Positions 15,657 to 24,159 of a stretch of 64,000 nt of DNA are shown one piece after another (the first letter of the stretch is position 1; each line of letters opens with the position of its first letter). The stretch comes from Streptomyces reniochalinae. GTDB taxonomy: Bacteria > Actinomycetota > Actinomycetes > Streptomycetales > Streptomycetaceae. The notes below the pieces were generated by a model. The model had not been told where the DNA came from, did not search any database, and saw only the letters and a list, made by a program, of their open reading frames with translations. A program made the translations under genes and the position numbers. The DNA lies in NCBI RefSeq assembly GCF_003323735.1, contig NZ_QOIM01000036.1:186001-250000 (forward strand), given 5' to 3'.

Positions 15657-16619
15657 TCAGCCCCGCGCGTGCATCAGCGCGGTGACATAGGCGTCCAGCC
15701 GCTCCTGCACGGCTCGCGTCGTCAGCTCTGTCCTCCCCGCCTCCCGCCAAGCCTGCGCGACCGGCCGGACTTCTTCGGAGGACGCCAGCCCATCGCGCAC
15801 CTGCCAGTACAGCCGCTCGCCCGGGTCCGCGGCCAGCACGCCGCCCGCCTCCTCGTACGCCTCGGTGAACCGCAGGCCCCACGCCGGGCCGTGCAGCAGC
15901 GCCAGGGTGGTGGAGCAGTGCGCCACATCGAGATCCGCAGGGCCCCACGAGGTCGCCGCCCAGTCGACGACACCGGTGATCCGGGCACCGGCCGGGTCCC
16001 CGGACTCCAGGTCGAACAGCACGTTGCCGGGCTGGAAGTCGCGGTGCAGGAACCGCCCTTCGTAAGGCGGCGCGGGCCGGCGGATCACGTCGATCGCCGC
16101 GGCCCATGCCGCCGCGTCGGCGCCCTCCGGCGTCGCGACGGTGTCCGCGGTCGTCAACGCCACGTATTCCCGGGGCCGTTCCGCGGGCCGCAAGGCGTGG
16201 ATCGCGACGAGTTGACGGGCCAGCAGGGGAACACGCGTCTCCACTCCCGCGTCGTCGAGAACCGTGCGGCCCGGCAGATGTGTCATCAGCAGCGACGGAT
16301 ACTCGCACTGCTCGGCGGCCGGATCGACCGCGACCAGTGCGGGCGCCGGTATGCCGGTCCCTCTGAGCAGCGCCAGGGCCCCGGTCTCCCTGTTCAGCCA
16401 GTCCTCGGCGTGGTCGAGGTAGAACGGGTCGACGAAGCTCCGCAGCACCAGGTCGCGGGTGGTTCCGTTCCGCGTGACGACGGTCAGCCTCCGCATCGCG
16501 GCAGTGATGCCGCCGTGCAGTGTCTCGGCCCTGACGACCCGTTCGCCGACCTCCAGGTGCCGGTTCACCCAGCTCAGCGTCGACGGGGAGACAGGCGGTG
16601 CCTCATCGTGATCGGTCAC
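15657..16619 (-). CDS. Aminoglycoside phosphotransferase (APH) family kinase
   Basis: A 320-residue protein of the APH/choline-kinase fold. The catalytic loop is seen as FLHRDFQPGNVLFDLESG (Brenner motif HxDxxxxN, about residue 190) and the metal-binding loop as GVVDWAATSWGPADLDVAH (about 217). It phosphorylates a small molecule using ATP or GTP; most members of this kind in Streptomyces are not resistance enzymes, and no substrate can be inferred. It stands alone: the P1 peptidase gene lies 129 bp upstream on the same strand, and the convergent secreted-protein gene ends at 15527. Confidence 0.88.
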   Translation of the reverse strand: MTDHDEAPPVSPSTLSWVNRHLEVGERVVRAETLHGGITAAMRRLTVVTRNGTTRDLVLRSFVDPFYLDHAEDWLNRETGALALLRGTGIPAPALVAVDPAAEQCEYPSLLMTHLPGRTVLDDAGVETRVPLLARQLVAIHALRPAERPREYVALTTADTVATPEGADAAAWAAAIDVIRRPAPPYEGRFLHRDFQPGNVLFDLESGDPAGARITGVVDWAATSWGPADLDVAHCSTTLALLHGPAWGLRFTEAYEEAGGVLAADPGERLYWQVRDGLASSEEVRPVAQAWREAGRTELTTRAVQERLDAYVTALMHARG

Positions 16620-16747
16620 CGTGCCATCCCATCACCCGGAGGGCGGCGCGCGCGAAGGTTTTCTGCGTCCGGCAGCGTCGGCGCCCTCGATACGGCAGGG
16701 CTGCGACCGTGGCGCTGTCCGCCGCACGGGGGCCGGCCCCGGCGGGA

Positions 16748-17773
16748 TCAGTCCCGCAGCACCTCGTGCGGCAGGGCGTGGGCGGTGCGCCCGCCGGGCG
16801 TCCGTACCGTCCGCGCGGCCAGCAGCGCGTCGACCACCGCCTCCTCCACACCGTCCAGGACCGCCGTGAACACCAGGTTCAGATCGGCGGGCGAGAGCAC
16901 CACAGGGGCGTCGGCGACCCGGGTGGAGAACGCCAGCCCGTAGTCGCCGCTGCCGTGGCTGAACGCGGCGCCGGCCCGGCCGAGCGCCAGCACGCCCCGC
17001 GTGGCGATCCGCTCCAACTGGCGCCCTGAGCACGGCACGTCCAGCGCCACGACGACCACGCACGAGCCGCGGGGTGCGGTGTGTCCGGCCCGCTCCAGCC
17101 CCAGGTCCTCAGGCAGTACCGTGCGCCCCGCCACGCGCAGGTCCCCGTCCATGTTGGCCAGCACGAGCACCCCCGCGGTCGCAGGACCGGCGGACAGCGG
17201 CACCTTTCGGGACGCCGAGCCGATGCCCGCCTTGAAGCCCAGCGCACACGCCCCGGTGCCGCCTCCGACGTTGCCCATCGGCACCGGCCCTTCGTCGGCC
17301 CCGTCCAGTGCCGCCCGTACGTGCGCTTCGGTCACCGGCCGCCGCTCCGCCGAGAGCCAGGAGTCGTTGATCTCTCCCACGACCGGATTGAGTGAGGTCA
17401 CAGGGGTGGCGGCCCGCTCCAGCACCCAGCCGACCAGCGCGTCCGCCGCGCGGAACGCCGACAGCGTGGAGGTGAGCAGCACCGGCGTCTCCAGCTCCGT
17501 GAGCTCCATCAGCTGTGTCGCACCGACGAACTTGCCGTAGCCGTTGACCATGTGGAAACCGGCCGGGACCGCGCGCGTCTCCTCCAACGCGTCGGGCACC
17601 AGCGCTGTCACCCCCGAGTACACACCGCGCTCGTCGTCCACCAGCGTGGTCTGCCCCACCCGCAGACCGGGCACGTCCGTGATCGCGTTGAGCACTCCCG
17701 GTGCCATCCTCCCCACCGCCCGCCCTGTCTCCCGCAGCCGCAGCGCCCGTCCGCGTCGCCCCTGGCCCTCCAT
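16748..17773 (-). CDS. P1 family (DmpA/BapA) self-processing peptidase
   Basis: A 341-residue Ntn-like hydrolase of family S58/P1. The fold begins with NAITDVPGLRVGQTTL. The glycine-rich oxyanion segment is GNVGGGTGACALGFKAGIG (about 165-185), and the probable autoproteolysis site with nucleophile Ser lies in PRGSCVVVVALDVP (about residue 240), close to the Gly-Ser cleavage of DmpA. Members are L-aminopeptidases/D-esterases or beta-aminopeptidases. The family length (330-370) matches. The start ATG 17773 follows AAAGGCGG. An in-frame opening continues upstream through a VOC remnant, but that part is unrelated. Confidence 0.9.
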   Translation of the reverse strand: MEGQGRRGRALRLRETGRAVGRMAPGVLNAITDVPGLRVGQTTLVDDERGVYSGVTALVPDALEETRAVPAGFHMVNGYGKFVGATQLMELTELETPVLLTSTLSAFRAADALVGWVLERAATPVTSLNPVVGEINDSWLSAERRPVTEAHVRAALDGADEGPVPMGNVGGGTGACALGFKAGIGSASRKVPLSAGPATAGVLVLANMDGDLRVAGRTVLPEDLGLERAGHTAPRGSCVVVVALDVPCSGRQLERIATRGVLALGRAGAAFSHGSGDYGLAFSTRVADAPVVLSPADLNLVFTAVLDGVEEAVVDALLAARTVRTPGGRTAHALPHEVLRD

Positions 17774-17884
17774 CTGTCCGCCTTTCGCCCGCCCGCGCGG
17801 GCCGTCCGCACGGGCGGCCCGCACTCTATGCCCCCACGGGAGAGGGTCAGGAGCGGGCCGGGGCCGTGGACGGAGCGTGGGTGG

Positions 17885-18115
17885 AGAGGCCGCGGCCTCC
17901 CAGCTGTACCCGTCCGGGTCGGTGAACGGACCGGCGGTGCTGCCGAGCACGACGCGGTCCGATCCGGTGCCGTCGGCGGCGACGCCGAGGTCCTCGGCCG
18001 GGCCGGTGTCCTTCTTCGCCGAGGTCGCGACCTTCCAGAGCGTCCCGTCAGGGGCCTGGACGACACCACCGTAGCCCCACAGCGACTTCGCGGCGGGCTT
18101 GACCAGGGCAGCGAA
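17885..18115 (-). pseudogene. Remnant of a two-domain VOC (glyoxalase-like) protein
   Basis: One minus-strand frame reads ALVKPAAKSLWGYGGVVQ, APDGTLWKVATSAKKDTGPA, then at once EDLGVAADGTGSDRVVLGS and AGPFTDPDGYSWEAA. The first block matches the end of an N-terminal VOC domain and the second the end of a C-terminal VOC domain. The ~50 residues expected between them (the start of domain 2) are missing, and no N-terminal domain or start codon precedes them. The frame then runs into the leader of the P1 peptidase gene without a stop. I read this as a decayed gene with a 5' truncation and an internal deletion, based on remembered family sequence. Confidence 0.6.
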
Positions 18116-18378
18116 GGGCAGAGACGGGCAGGGCGGGGGTGGGGTTCGGCGGGCGGGCCGCAGCTTTCAGATCCCTCACCGTGCGCACGGCCGGTCACCC
18201 TGTCGCTCGGTGCGTTGTGTGACCGCGTGCTGCGGCGGAGTGGTCAGATGGGGTGTGGCCGCTTGACCGCAGTCGGCCTTCTGGCCCGGCACAGCGGTGA
18301 AGTCCACTTCGGCCACGGCGTATGACGCTCGCACGAGCGGCGCGGGGACGAGACGTCGGGCGCTGAGAAGGTGTTCTG

Positions 18379-19602
18379 GTGACGGAGCGGAACGTGATCA
18401 TGGAACAGCTGCTGGCGGCGGTCGAGCAGGCACCGCCGGTCGACTCCGTGGCGGTGGTGGCCCGCATCCTGTCCGAGCAGCTCGACGCCCGCGACGTGTG
18501 CTTCCTGATCACGGAACTCGGTGGTGAGACGCTGTGGCGACTGCCCGCCCTGTGGCCGTCGCGTGAGGGGAAACAGGACCCCGTGCGGGTGCCCGGAACC
18601 GTGTTCGACACGGTGATCCGCACCCAGCGGCTGCACGTCACCGACGCACCGCCATCCGAGGGCCGGCAGGGCGGGCACCGGGTGCTGTCGCCGGTGACCC
18701 TCCGGGGAGACGCCATCGGCGTACTGGAACTGATCATCCCCGATCCGCCCAGCGCCCTCGGCCGGCAGCAGATCGCTCAGGCCGCACACGCCCTGGCCTA
18801 TGTGGTCACCGCCAACCGCCGCTTCACCGACCTGTACGAATGGGGCCGGCGGAGCACCACCCCCACCCTGGCAGCCGAGATCCAGCAGAACCTGCTGCCC
18901 GACGCGCTCACCGTCGAGGCAGGCCAGGCCACCGTCGCCGGGGGGCTGGAGCCGGCCGGGGACATCGCCGGTGACACCTTCGACTACAGCCTGGACGAGA
19001 ACACCCTGCACCTCTCCGTCACCGACGCCATGGGGCACAACGAGCCCGCCGCCCTCCTGGCCACTCTCGTCATCGGTGCCCTGCGCCAGACCCGCCGCGC
19101 CCACGCGACCCTCGCGCAACAGGCGCGCGCCGCCCATCAAGCCATCCTCGACCACGGCAACGAGGCCACCGTCACAGGTCAGCTCCTGCGCATCGACCTG
19201 ACCACCGGGCGGGCCCTGCTGGTCAACGCGGGCCATCCCTGGCCGATGCGGCTGCGCGATGGCCGGGTCACGGTGGTCGAACCGCACATCGACCTTCCTT
19301 TCGGCTCGCCCTGGCACGGCGCCTACCGGGTGCAGGAGTTGGGCCTTCGGCCCGGCGACCGGTTCGTGCTGTACACCGACGGGATGACCGAACGCAACAC
19401 CGTCGGCCTCGACCTGCCCGCTGTCATCGCACGCGACGCTCACTTGCATCCGCGCGAAGCCGTGCGCTTCATGACCCGGGCACTGGTGGAAGCCACCGGC
19501 GGCAACCTGCTGGATGACGCCACGGTGGTGTGCCTGGACTGGCACGGGTCCGGCTCCAGCCGGCGCACGAGCGAAACCGGCGCCGACACCGCCGGCCGAT
19601 GA
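18379..19602 (+). CDS. PP2C-type (SpoIIE) serine phosphatase with GAF-like sensor
   Basis: A 407-residue protein. Residues 1-150 look like a GAF-type sensor (DVCFLITELGG; ELIIPDPPSALGRQQIAQAA). A linker with the RsbU-type motif AAEIQQNLLPDALTVEAGQ (about 170-190) leads to the SpoIIE/PP2C phosphatase domain. Metal-binding Asp motifs are seen in AGDIAGDTFDYSL, VTDAMGHNEPAAL and LYTDGMTERN. Such proteins dephosphorylate anti-sigma-factor antagonists or related STAS proteins. No partner gene is adjacent, so it probably works in trans. The GTG start is used. The 605 bp upstream hold only the VOC remnant. Confidence 0.9.
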   Translation: MTERNVIMEQLLAAVEQAPPVDSVAVVARILSEQLDARDVCFLITELGGETLWRLPALWPSREGKQDPVRVPGTVFDTVIRTQRLHVTDAPPSEGRQGGHRVLSPVTLRGDAIGVLELIIPDPPSALGRQQIAQAAHALAYVVTANRRFTDLYEWGRRSTTPTLAAEIQQNLLPDALTVEAGQATVAGGLEPAGDIAGDTFDYSLDENTLHLSVTDAMGHNEPAALLATLVIGALRQTRRAHATLAQQARAAHQAILDHGNEATVTGQLLRIDLTTGRALLVNAGHPWPMRLRDGRVTVVEPHIDLPFGSPWHGAYRVQELGLRPGDRFVLYTDGMTERNTVGLDLPAVIARDAHLHPREAVRFMTRALVEATGGNLLDDATVVCLDWHGSGSSRRTSETGADTAGR

Positions 19603-19702
19603 GGCCGCCGGGCGGAGAGCATCGCGGCGAGCGGACCGGCACGCGGCCTCTCGCCTGACAGGCCTCAGGGGCTCGTTCTTCTCACGCGCACCGGACGAGG
19701 GC

Positions 19703-20371
19703 TCAGTCCAGCAGTGCGAGCGCTTCCAGGACGGCGGCGGGCTCGGTGCGGCTCGCGTAGTCCGGGTGGACGTCGAGCCATCGGACGACCCCCTGCGCGT
19801 CGACCAGGGCGACGGTGGGCATGGGAACGTCGTCCGTGCCGTCACTGTTGGCCGCGGACACATCCGTGACGAGGGCGGTCACCGCCTCCCGGGCCTGCGC
19901 GGACCAGGTGTTCATGACGCCCAGCGCGCGGCCGATCTGGTTCCCGGGGTCGGACAGGACCGTGAAGCTGAGTTCGTTGACCTCCTGCGTGGTCAGCGAT
20001 CCGTCCGGCCGCTGAGGGCTGACGGCGACCAGCTCCACCCCGCGCGAGACGAGCGCGGGGAGCAGTTCTTGCTGGTAGGTGCGGAGGGCCAGGTTGCAGT
20101 ACGGACACCAGGCACCGCGGTAGAGCACCAGCACGGTGGGCCGGCCGCCGCACGCCGCGGACAAGGTGGTGGGTGCGCCCGCCGGGTCGAGAAGTGCGGC
20201 GTCGGGCAACGGGATCCCGGGCTTCGCGGCACCGGCAGGTACGCCTTCGGCGGCGAGCCGCTCCTGTTCGGCGCGGAGAACGGCGAAGGCGGGACGTTGC
20301 TCTTCGGGGATCTGCTCGCCCGTACGTGCGTGGAACTCCGCTACCTGCTCGGCGTAGGTCCGAACGGTCAT
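19703..20371 (-). CDS. Peroxiredoxin-like (AhpC/TSA family) protein
   Basis: A 222-residue protein. After a ~60-residue helical extension (AEQVAEFHARTGEQIPEEQ) comes a thioredoxin-fold domain with the redox motif YRGAWCPYCNLALRTYQ (CPYC, about residues 96-99) and the typical strand VPMPTVALVDAQGVVRWLDV. It belongs to the peroxiredoxin-like, redoxin/AhpC-TSA group seen in actinobacteria and should reduce peroxides or disulfides. ATG 20371 is preferred because AAAGGG lies seven bases upstream; an in-frame GTG/ATG ten codons earlier is possible. It is divergent from a TetR regulator (109 bp), which is likely its repressor. Confidence 0.85.
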   Translation of the reverse strand: MTVRTYAEQVAEFHARTGEQIPEEQRPAFAVLRAEQERLAAEGVPAGAAKPGIPLPDAALLDPAGAPTTLSAACGGRPTVLVLYRGAWCPYCNLALRTYQQELLPALVSRGVELVAVSPQRPDGSLTTQEVNELSFTVLSDPGNQIGRALGVMNTWSAQAREAVTALVTDVSAANSDGTDDVPMPTVALVDAQGVVRWLDVHPDYASRTEPAAVLEALALLD

Positions 20372-20480
20372 GGCACGCCCTTTCTGGAGTGGTGATTCCA
20401 TTCTGTGGTTGCGCGGAGTGAAGTGTCAATCGGAGCGCGGGCGTTGGAGGCTCCGCCGCTGGTCCCGATACGGTTGAGCC

Positions 20481-21161
20481 ATGAACGCCCGCGACGATGA
20501 CTCAGCCGCCCTGAGCCGCGTGCCCGCGCGGCTCACCCGGAAGGGGCAGGCCACCCGTGCCCGGATCGTCGACGCTGCCGCACGGCTGATGATCGAGACG
20601 AGCGTGGCCGGGACGCGTACCGACGACGTACGTGCGGCCGCGGGCGTGAGCGCGTCGCAGATCTACCATTACTTCGAGGACAAACCCGCGCTCGTGCGGG
20701 CTGTCATCGGGCACGCCACCGACCTCGTGCTGGAGGCGCAGCAACCGGTTCTGGGGCAGCTGGACTCGATGGCGGCCCTGCGCGCGTGGCGGGACCACGT
20801 CGTGGAGTTGCAGCGCTCACACCACTGCGCGGGCGGCTGCCCGCTCGGCTCTCTCGCGGGCGAACTGGCCGAGGCGGGCGATTCCGCACGCGGAGCGCTG
20901 GCGGCCGGGTTCGCCCGGTGGGAAACCGCCCTGCGTGAGGGGCTGACCACCATGTATGAACGGGGGGAGCTGCGTCCAGACGCCGACCCGGAAGAGCTGG
21001 CCCTCGCCCTCCTGGCCGCTCTCCAAGGTGGCATCCTTCTCTCGCAACTGCGCCGCGACACCGCCCCTATGAGGGCCGCTCTCGACACGACGCTCGACCG
21101 CATCGAGTCGCTCACCACCGCCCCGGGCCCGCGCACGGGCGAGGGGGCCCGAAAGCGGTGA
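20481..21161 (+). CDS. TetR family regulator (LmrA/YxaF-like)
   Basis: A 226-residue regulator. The N-terminal HTH is ATRARIVDAAARLMIETSVA with recognition helix GVSASQIYHYFEDKPALVRA. The ligand-binding domain has the HHCAGGCPLGSLAGELAE motif characteristic of LmrA/YxaF-type TetR proteins. The cysteine pair in that motif is conserved in the group, and redox or thiol sensing is conceivable. The gene is divergent from the peroxiredoxin-like gene, the usual arrangement of a TetR repressor and its target. I could not pick out a clear operator in the 109-bp gap. The ATG start fits the HTH onset after a short disordered head. Confidence 0.88.
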   Translation: MNARDDDSAALSRVPARLTRKGQATRARIVDAAARLMIETSVAGTRTDDVRAAAGVSASQIYHYFEDKPALVRAVIGHATDLVLEAQQPVLGQLDSMAALRAWRDHVVELQRSHHCAGGCPLGSLAGELAEAGDSARGALAAGFARWETALREGLTTMYERGELRPDADPEELALALLAALQGGILLSQLRRDTAPMRAALDTTLDRIESLTTAPGPRTGEGARKR

Positions 21162-21299
21162 GACGGTCGAGCGCCGCGTCGAGAGCGACGGAGAGCCGCA
21201 GTGTGCTTCCCCGCCCCGGCGGCCGCGAGCTGATCCGCGTGCGCCGTCGCCTCGGGTGCGCTGATCGCCGCGGTGGACTCGCGAGGGTGCGGTAGGTCG

Positions 21300-21836
21300 T
21301 CAGTCCTCGTCCGCGGCGGACAGGGCTTCCGCGATCATGCGGGTGGCGAAGTCCTGGTCGTCGGTGATGCGGTTGATGTGTTCCGCGAGGAGGAAGGCGG
21401 TGACCTCCAGAGGGTTCATCTCCGCCTGTGTCCACTCCCCGTACTGTTTGCGCCAGAGGTTGGGGCTCAGGCCGGTGCCCGCCGCGATGACGAGACCTGC
21501 CATGGTGGGGATGGCCTCGGGCCGGACGCTCTTGGGCATCATGCGCATCGTGGCCACGAGGTTGGGCACCACGTACTCGAGGACGTCCTTGTCATGGTCC
21601 TCGTGGGCCTCCTGCAGCCACCTCATGAACATGTAGATGAGTGTGCACGCGCCGTCCAGGATGTCCTTGGCACCCTTGCGGCCCATCGACGCCGTCAACT
21701 GTTCGACGAGCGCCTTGTGTTCCGGATCGTTCGCGTTTTTCCCCTCGTGAATGCTCCTGAGCCGGGAGTCGACCATCATGAGTGCCGCACCCACGTCGCC
21801 TGCGGGAGCGTACTGGGGATCGTAGGGCGATGACAC
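21300..21836 (-). CDS. Hypothetical alpha-helical protein
   Basis: A 178-residue acidic protein with no recognised domain. It is predicted almost wholly helical: GAALMMVDSRLRSIHEG, a long segment with LIYMFMRWLQEAHEDHDKDV, and a C-terminal helix AEHINRITDDQDFATRMIAE. There is no signal peptide. The GTG start at 21836 is preferred because GGAGGAG lies six bases upstream. The MPKSVRPEAIPTMAGLVIAAG region looks like a buried core. It is convergent with the TetR gene and on the same strand as the Imm5-like gene, with 322 bp between them, so co-transcription is uncertain. Confidence 0.7.
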   Translation of the reverse strand: MSSPYDPQYAPAGDVGAALMMVDSRLRSIHEGKNANDPEHKALVEQLTASMGRKGAKDILDGACTLIYMFMRWLQEAHEDHDKDVLEYVVPNLVATMRMMPKSVRPEAIPTMAGLVIAAGTGLSPNLWRKQYGEWTQAEMNPLEVTAFLLAEHINRITDDQDFATRMIAEALSAADED

Positions 21837-22158
21837 AGAACTCCTCCGCCTGCCGGGCCGCGCTGCGACCACGTCATTCCGTCGCTGTGGGTGCCGCGTT
21901 CACTCTAGGCTCTGCGCCCACCTTCGTCGGCAAGTTCCCGTATTCCCCCAGGTCACCGTTTCCGGGCTGGTGGAGAACCGGCCGGAGCACATGCTCGCGC
22001 CGGTGCCGCCCATGTGTCCTGTGCTTGGCGACGATCACTCAGGCGAGCGCCCCTGTTCGAGAGCCGTTTCGGGCCGGGCATCTCGCCAAGGGCGCGTGCG
22101 CAGGGCGGTCATCACCACGCCAGGGAACGCCGGCGTGGCGAGCTCGGTGGGCCTGGCC
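21837..22158. other. Intergenic region, nothing identified
   Basis: These 322 bases lie between the stop of the Imm5-like gene and the start of the helical hypothetical gene, both on the minus strand. The part next to 21900 (TTCACTCTAGGCTCTGCG) is slightly AT-richer and may carry the promoter of the hypothetical gene. I see no gene, hairpin or repeat of note. Confidence 0.4.
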
Positions 22159-22737
22159 TCACCTCCCGCCGGAGAGGCGGGGTTGGTCGGGACTTGCCTC
22201 GCCGTCGCGCAGAGAGGCGTCCAGGGCGGCCATGAGCTGCGCGACACGGCTCCTGCCTGCGGGAGCGGAGGGAAACCGGAGAAGAACATCGACCAGGGCC
22301 GGTGTGGCGCGGTGCCGAGCCTGCTCGATCACCCGGTTCCCGGCCTCGCGATTGCCACCCGCACCGATCTCGGCGATGCGCGCCGCGCTCGCGGCGGCAC
22401 GCAGGATGTGACCCACCTGGTGAGCCTCCGCGATCGGATGGAGGTAGGCGGCGGACGCGGCGTCCCCGGCGGCGCGCGCGGCGAGACATGAGACCTCGGT
22501 GGGTGCGTCCTTTGCTGCCCGGTGTGCGTCCATCGAAGTGACACGCTGCAACCTGGTCCGCCTCGCGCCGTTGACGAACTCCCACGCGGCGTCGAGGGCC
22601 GCGCGGGGCCGCGGATCCTCGGGTGCCGCGTCCTCGAACACGGGGAGGACGTCGTCAGCGGCCCGTGCCACATAGCGTGCCACCACGCGCAACTCGTCCA
22701 TCGTCAGTTCGAAGTCACCGGACACGGTCCCCGTCAT
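22159..22737 (-). CDS. Imm5-like putative immunity protein
   Basis: A 192-residue helical, alanine-rich protein. It matches the pattern of actinobacterial proteins annotated as Imm5-like 'putative immunity protein' (sometimes mislabelled SbcC): FELTMDELRVVARYVARAAD, DPRPRAALDAAWEFVNG, AARAAGDAASAAYLHP and AHQVGHILRAAASAARIAEI. No polymorphic toxin gene is adjacent, so an immunity role has no support from context here and the name is only a family label. The ATG at 22737 is taken, though the ribosome site is poor and the GTG five codons later or ATG 22749 are alternatives. Confidence 0.75.
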   Translation of the reverse strand: MTGTVSGDFELTMDELRVVARYVARAADDVLPVFEDAAPEDPRPRAALDAAWEFVNGARRTRLQRVTSMDAHRAAKDAPTEVSCLAARAAGDAASAAYLHPIAEAHQVGHILRAAASAARIAEIGAGGNREAGNRVIEQARHRATPALVDVLLRFPSAPAGRSRVAQLMAALDASLRDGEASPDQPRLSGGR

Positions 22738-23108
22738 GGCGGCAAGCATCGCACGCGCGGCCGGAAGCTGATCGTCGTCGGCGGCTTGTGCAGCGGGGGA
22801 GTGGCGGCCACACGAGGGCTGGATCGCCTGGCCGCCACGGGTGCGCCGCACCGGGGGCCTGCGGGTGCGGCGCGGCAACGAGCACGGGCTCCGCCGCCGC
22901 CCGCACAACGCCCAGACACGGACGGGTCCGAGCATGTGGCACGCGGGCCACCGGGAACTCATCTCCTCGACATACCGCACACATCGCGTCAGCCAAGAAG
23001 TGTCCAAGCAAGGCTGGCAAATCACGCTTGTCCGGGGCATGATCCTCTCCTGACACCCCGACGGGCTCGCCGCTCGGGGATTCCGTGAGTGAAGAGAATG
23101 GGGGGCGT
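22738..23108. other. Divergent intergenic region
   Basis: These 371 bases separate the Imm5-like gene (minus) from the small secreted-protein gene (plus). The open frames in it are Arg/Pro-rich and uninformative. The stretch 22940-23040 (containing CATACCGCACACATCGCG and AATCACGCTTGTCCGGGGC) is somewhat lower in G+C and probably holds the promoter of the secreted-protein gene. Nothing else is recognised. Confidence 0.4.
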
Positions 23109-23507
23109 ATGTCCCGTATCAAGCGTGCTCTGACCGTGGCGGTCGGCGCTGCCGCCTGTGTCGCCCTGGCGCAGGCCCCGGCGAACGCCGTCGGGTCCTG
23201 GCACATCGCGGACGCGTCGAACGGTCGCGGAACCGGGGCGTTCAACAGCGGAGACAGCAACAAGTTCCGGATCGCGGACACCAAGGCGGACGGCTACGGC
23301 ATGGTGCTCCGCATCAAGTTCCCCGGCCGCTCCGAGATCACGACGTGCGACGACCGGAACGGTGCGAACAACGGGTTCGAGTACTGCCGGATCAGCAACA
23401 TCCCGCACAACTCAGAGGTTCAGATCAAGGCCTGCGCGAAGGACTTCAGCGGCGGGCTTCCGGGGTGGATCGACTGCTCGTACTGGATCAAGGACTACAC
23501 CAGCTGA
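23109..23507 (+). CDS. Small secreted protein, four cysteines
   Basis: A 132-residue precursor with a clear Sec signal (MSRIKRALTVAVGAAACVAL, cleavage after ANA at about residue 28). The mature ~104 residues are rich in Asn, Asp and Lys and contain four cysteines: TTCDDRNGANNG, EYCRISNIPHN, KACAKDF and IDCSYW, so probably two disulfides. The pattern suggests a compact beta-sandwich (YGMVLRIKFPGRSEI). I do not recognise the family. The start ATG 23109 with GGGGGG before it is preferred over an in-frame GTG eight codons upstream, because the signal peptide begins there. Confidence 0.75.
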   Translation: MSRIKRALTVAVGAAACVALAQAPANAVGSWHIADASNGRGTGAFNSGDSNKFRIADTKADGYGMVLRIKFPGRSEITTCDDRNGANNGFEYCRISNIPHNSEVQIKACAKDFSGGLPGWIDCSYWIKDYTS

Positions 23508-24159
23508 GAGGCGGGGCCGGGCGGGTGGCGGTACGAACGCGAGGGTTCCGTCACCCGCCCGTGGAACGCCCAGGTCTCCCGTGCCCGACGGCAGCCCGTG
23601 CGGTTGTGTGTGGGGCACACCGACGAGCGGTCCGGCACCCCGGCACCGCCGGCCGCTCCGCCCAGGCCGGGCGTGACCAGCGGCCCGTCGTAGCCGCACT
23701 CACGGCACCTGCCGCGGCCCACTTGGCCGTGGTCGGTGTCCCTGGCGTCCCTGACGTCTGCCGCTGGGTCTCCGCATAGCCGAATCCCCGCCCGGACTCC
23801 GCCGGGACCTTCTCCTTCTCGCCGGACACCCGCAGTTCCGGGCGACCCTTTCTCCTTGAGAGCCAGGACCCGAGTGAAGACGGGGCACGCGGTCAGTGTC
23901 CTGAACAGGTTCTCGGTGCGTACCCATGAGTGCCGCCGGTGGTCGCGTCATCGGGTCCCTTGCCGTGCGCGCCGCCACGGTTCCTGCCTGCTGCGTCGAT
24001 GCCCTCTCCCGCACCGCGCGACAGCACCCGGTCGGGGCACCTCGTCGGGGCGCGCCGCAGCGTGCGACGTCGACTTGAGCACCTTGCCCCGGTCCATGGA
24101 GGATGCAATGATCAGAACCCGCACTTGCATACGATGCGCAATAAGGGGGGAGCGGTTCC
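23508..24159. other. Intergenic region before the ABC importer operon
   Basis: These 652 bases hold no convincing gene. A minus-strand frame at 23495-23722 begins MGRGRCRECGYDGPLVTPG and contains a possible Cys pair with a later CPTH, but its composition is weak and it overlaps the secreted-protein stop. Bases 24100-24150 (AATGATCAGAACCCGCAC, TGCATACGATGCGCAATAAG) are AT-richer and include TACGAT and AATAAG. They probably form the promoter and leader of the importer operon. Confidence 0.4.

Noticed and set aside
22159..22737. Imm5-like protein considered as part of a toxin-immunity system
   Set aside because: No toxin, WXG100/Tc/Rhs-type carrier or secretion gene is adjacent, so the immunity label is not supported by context.
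23495..23722. 75-codon minus-strand frame with CRECGY and CPTH
   Set aside because: Overlaps the secreted-protein stop, weak composition after the first third and no ribosome site; kept only as a remark in the intergenic note.
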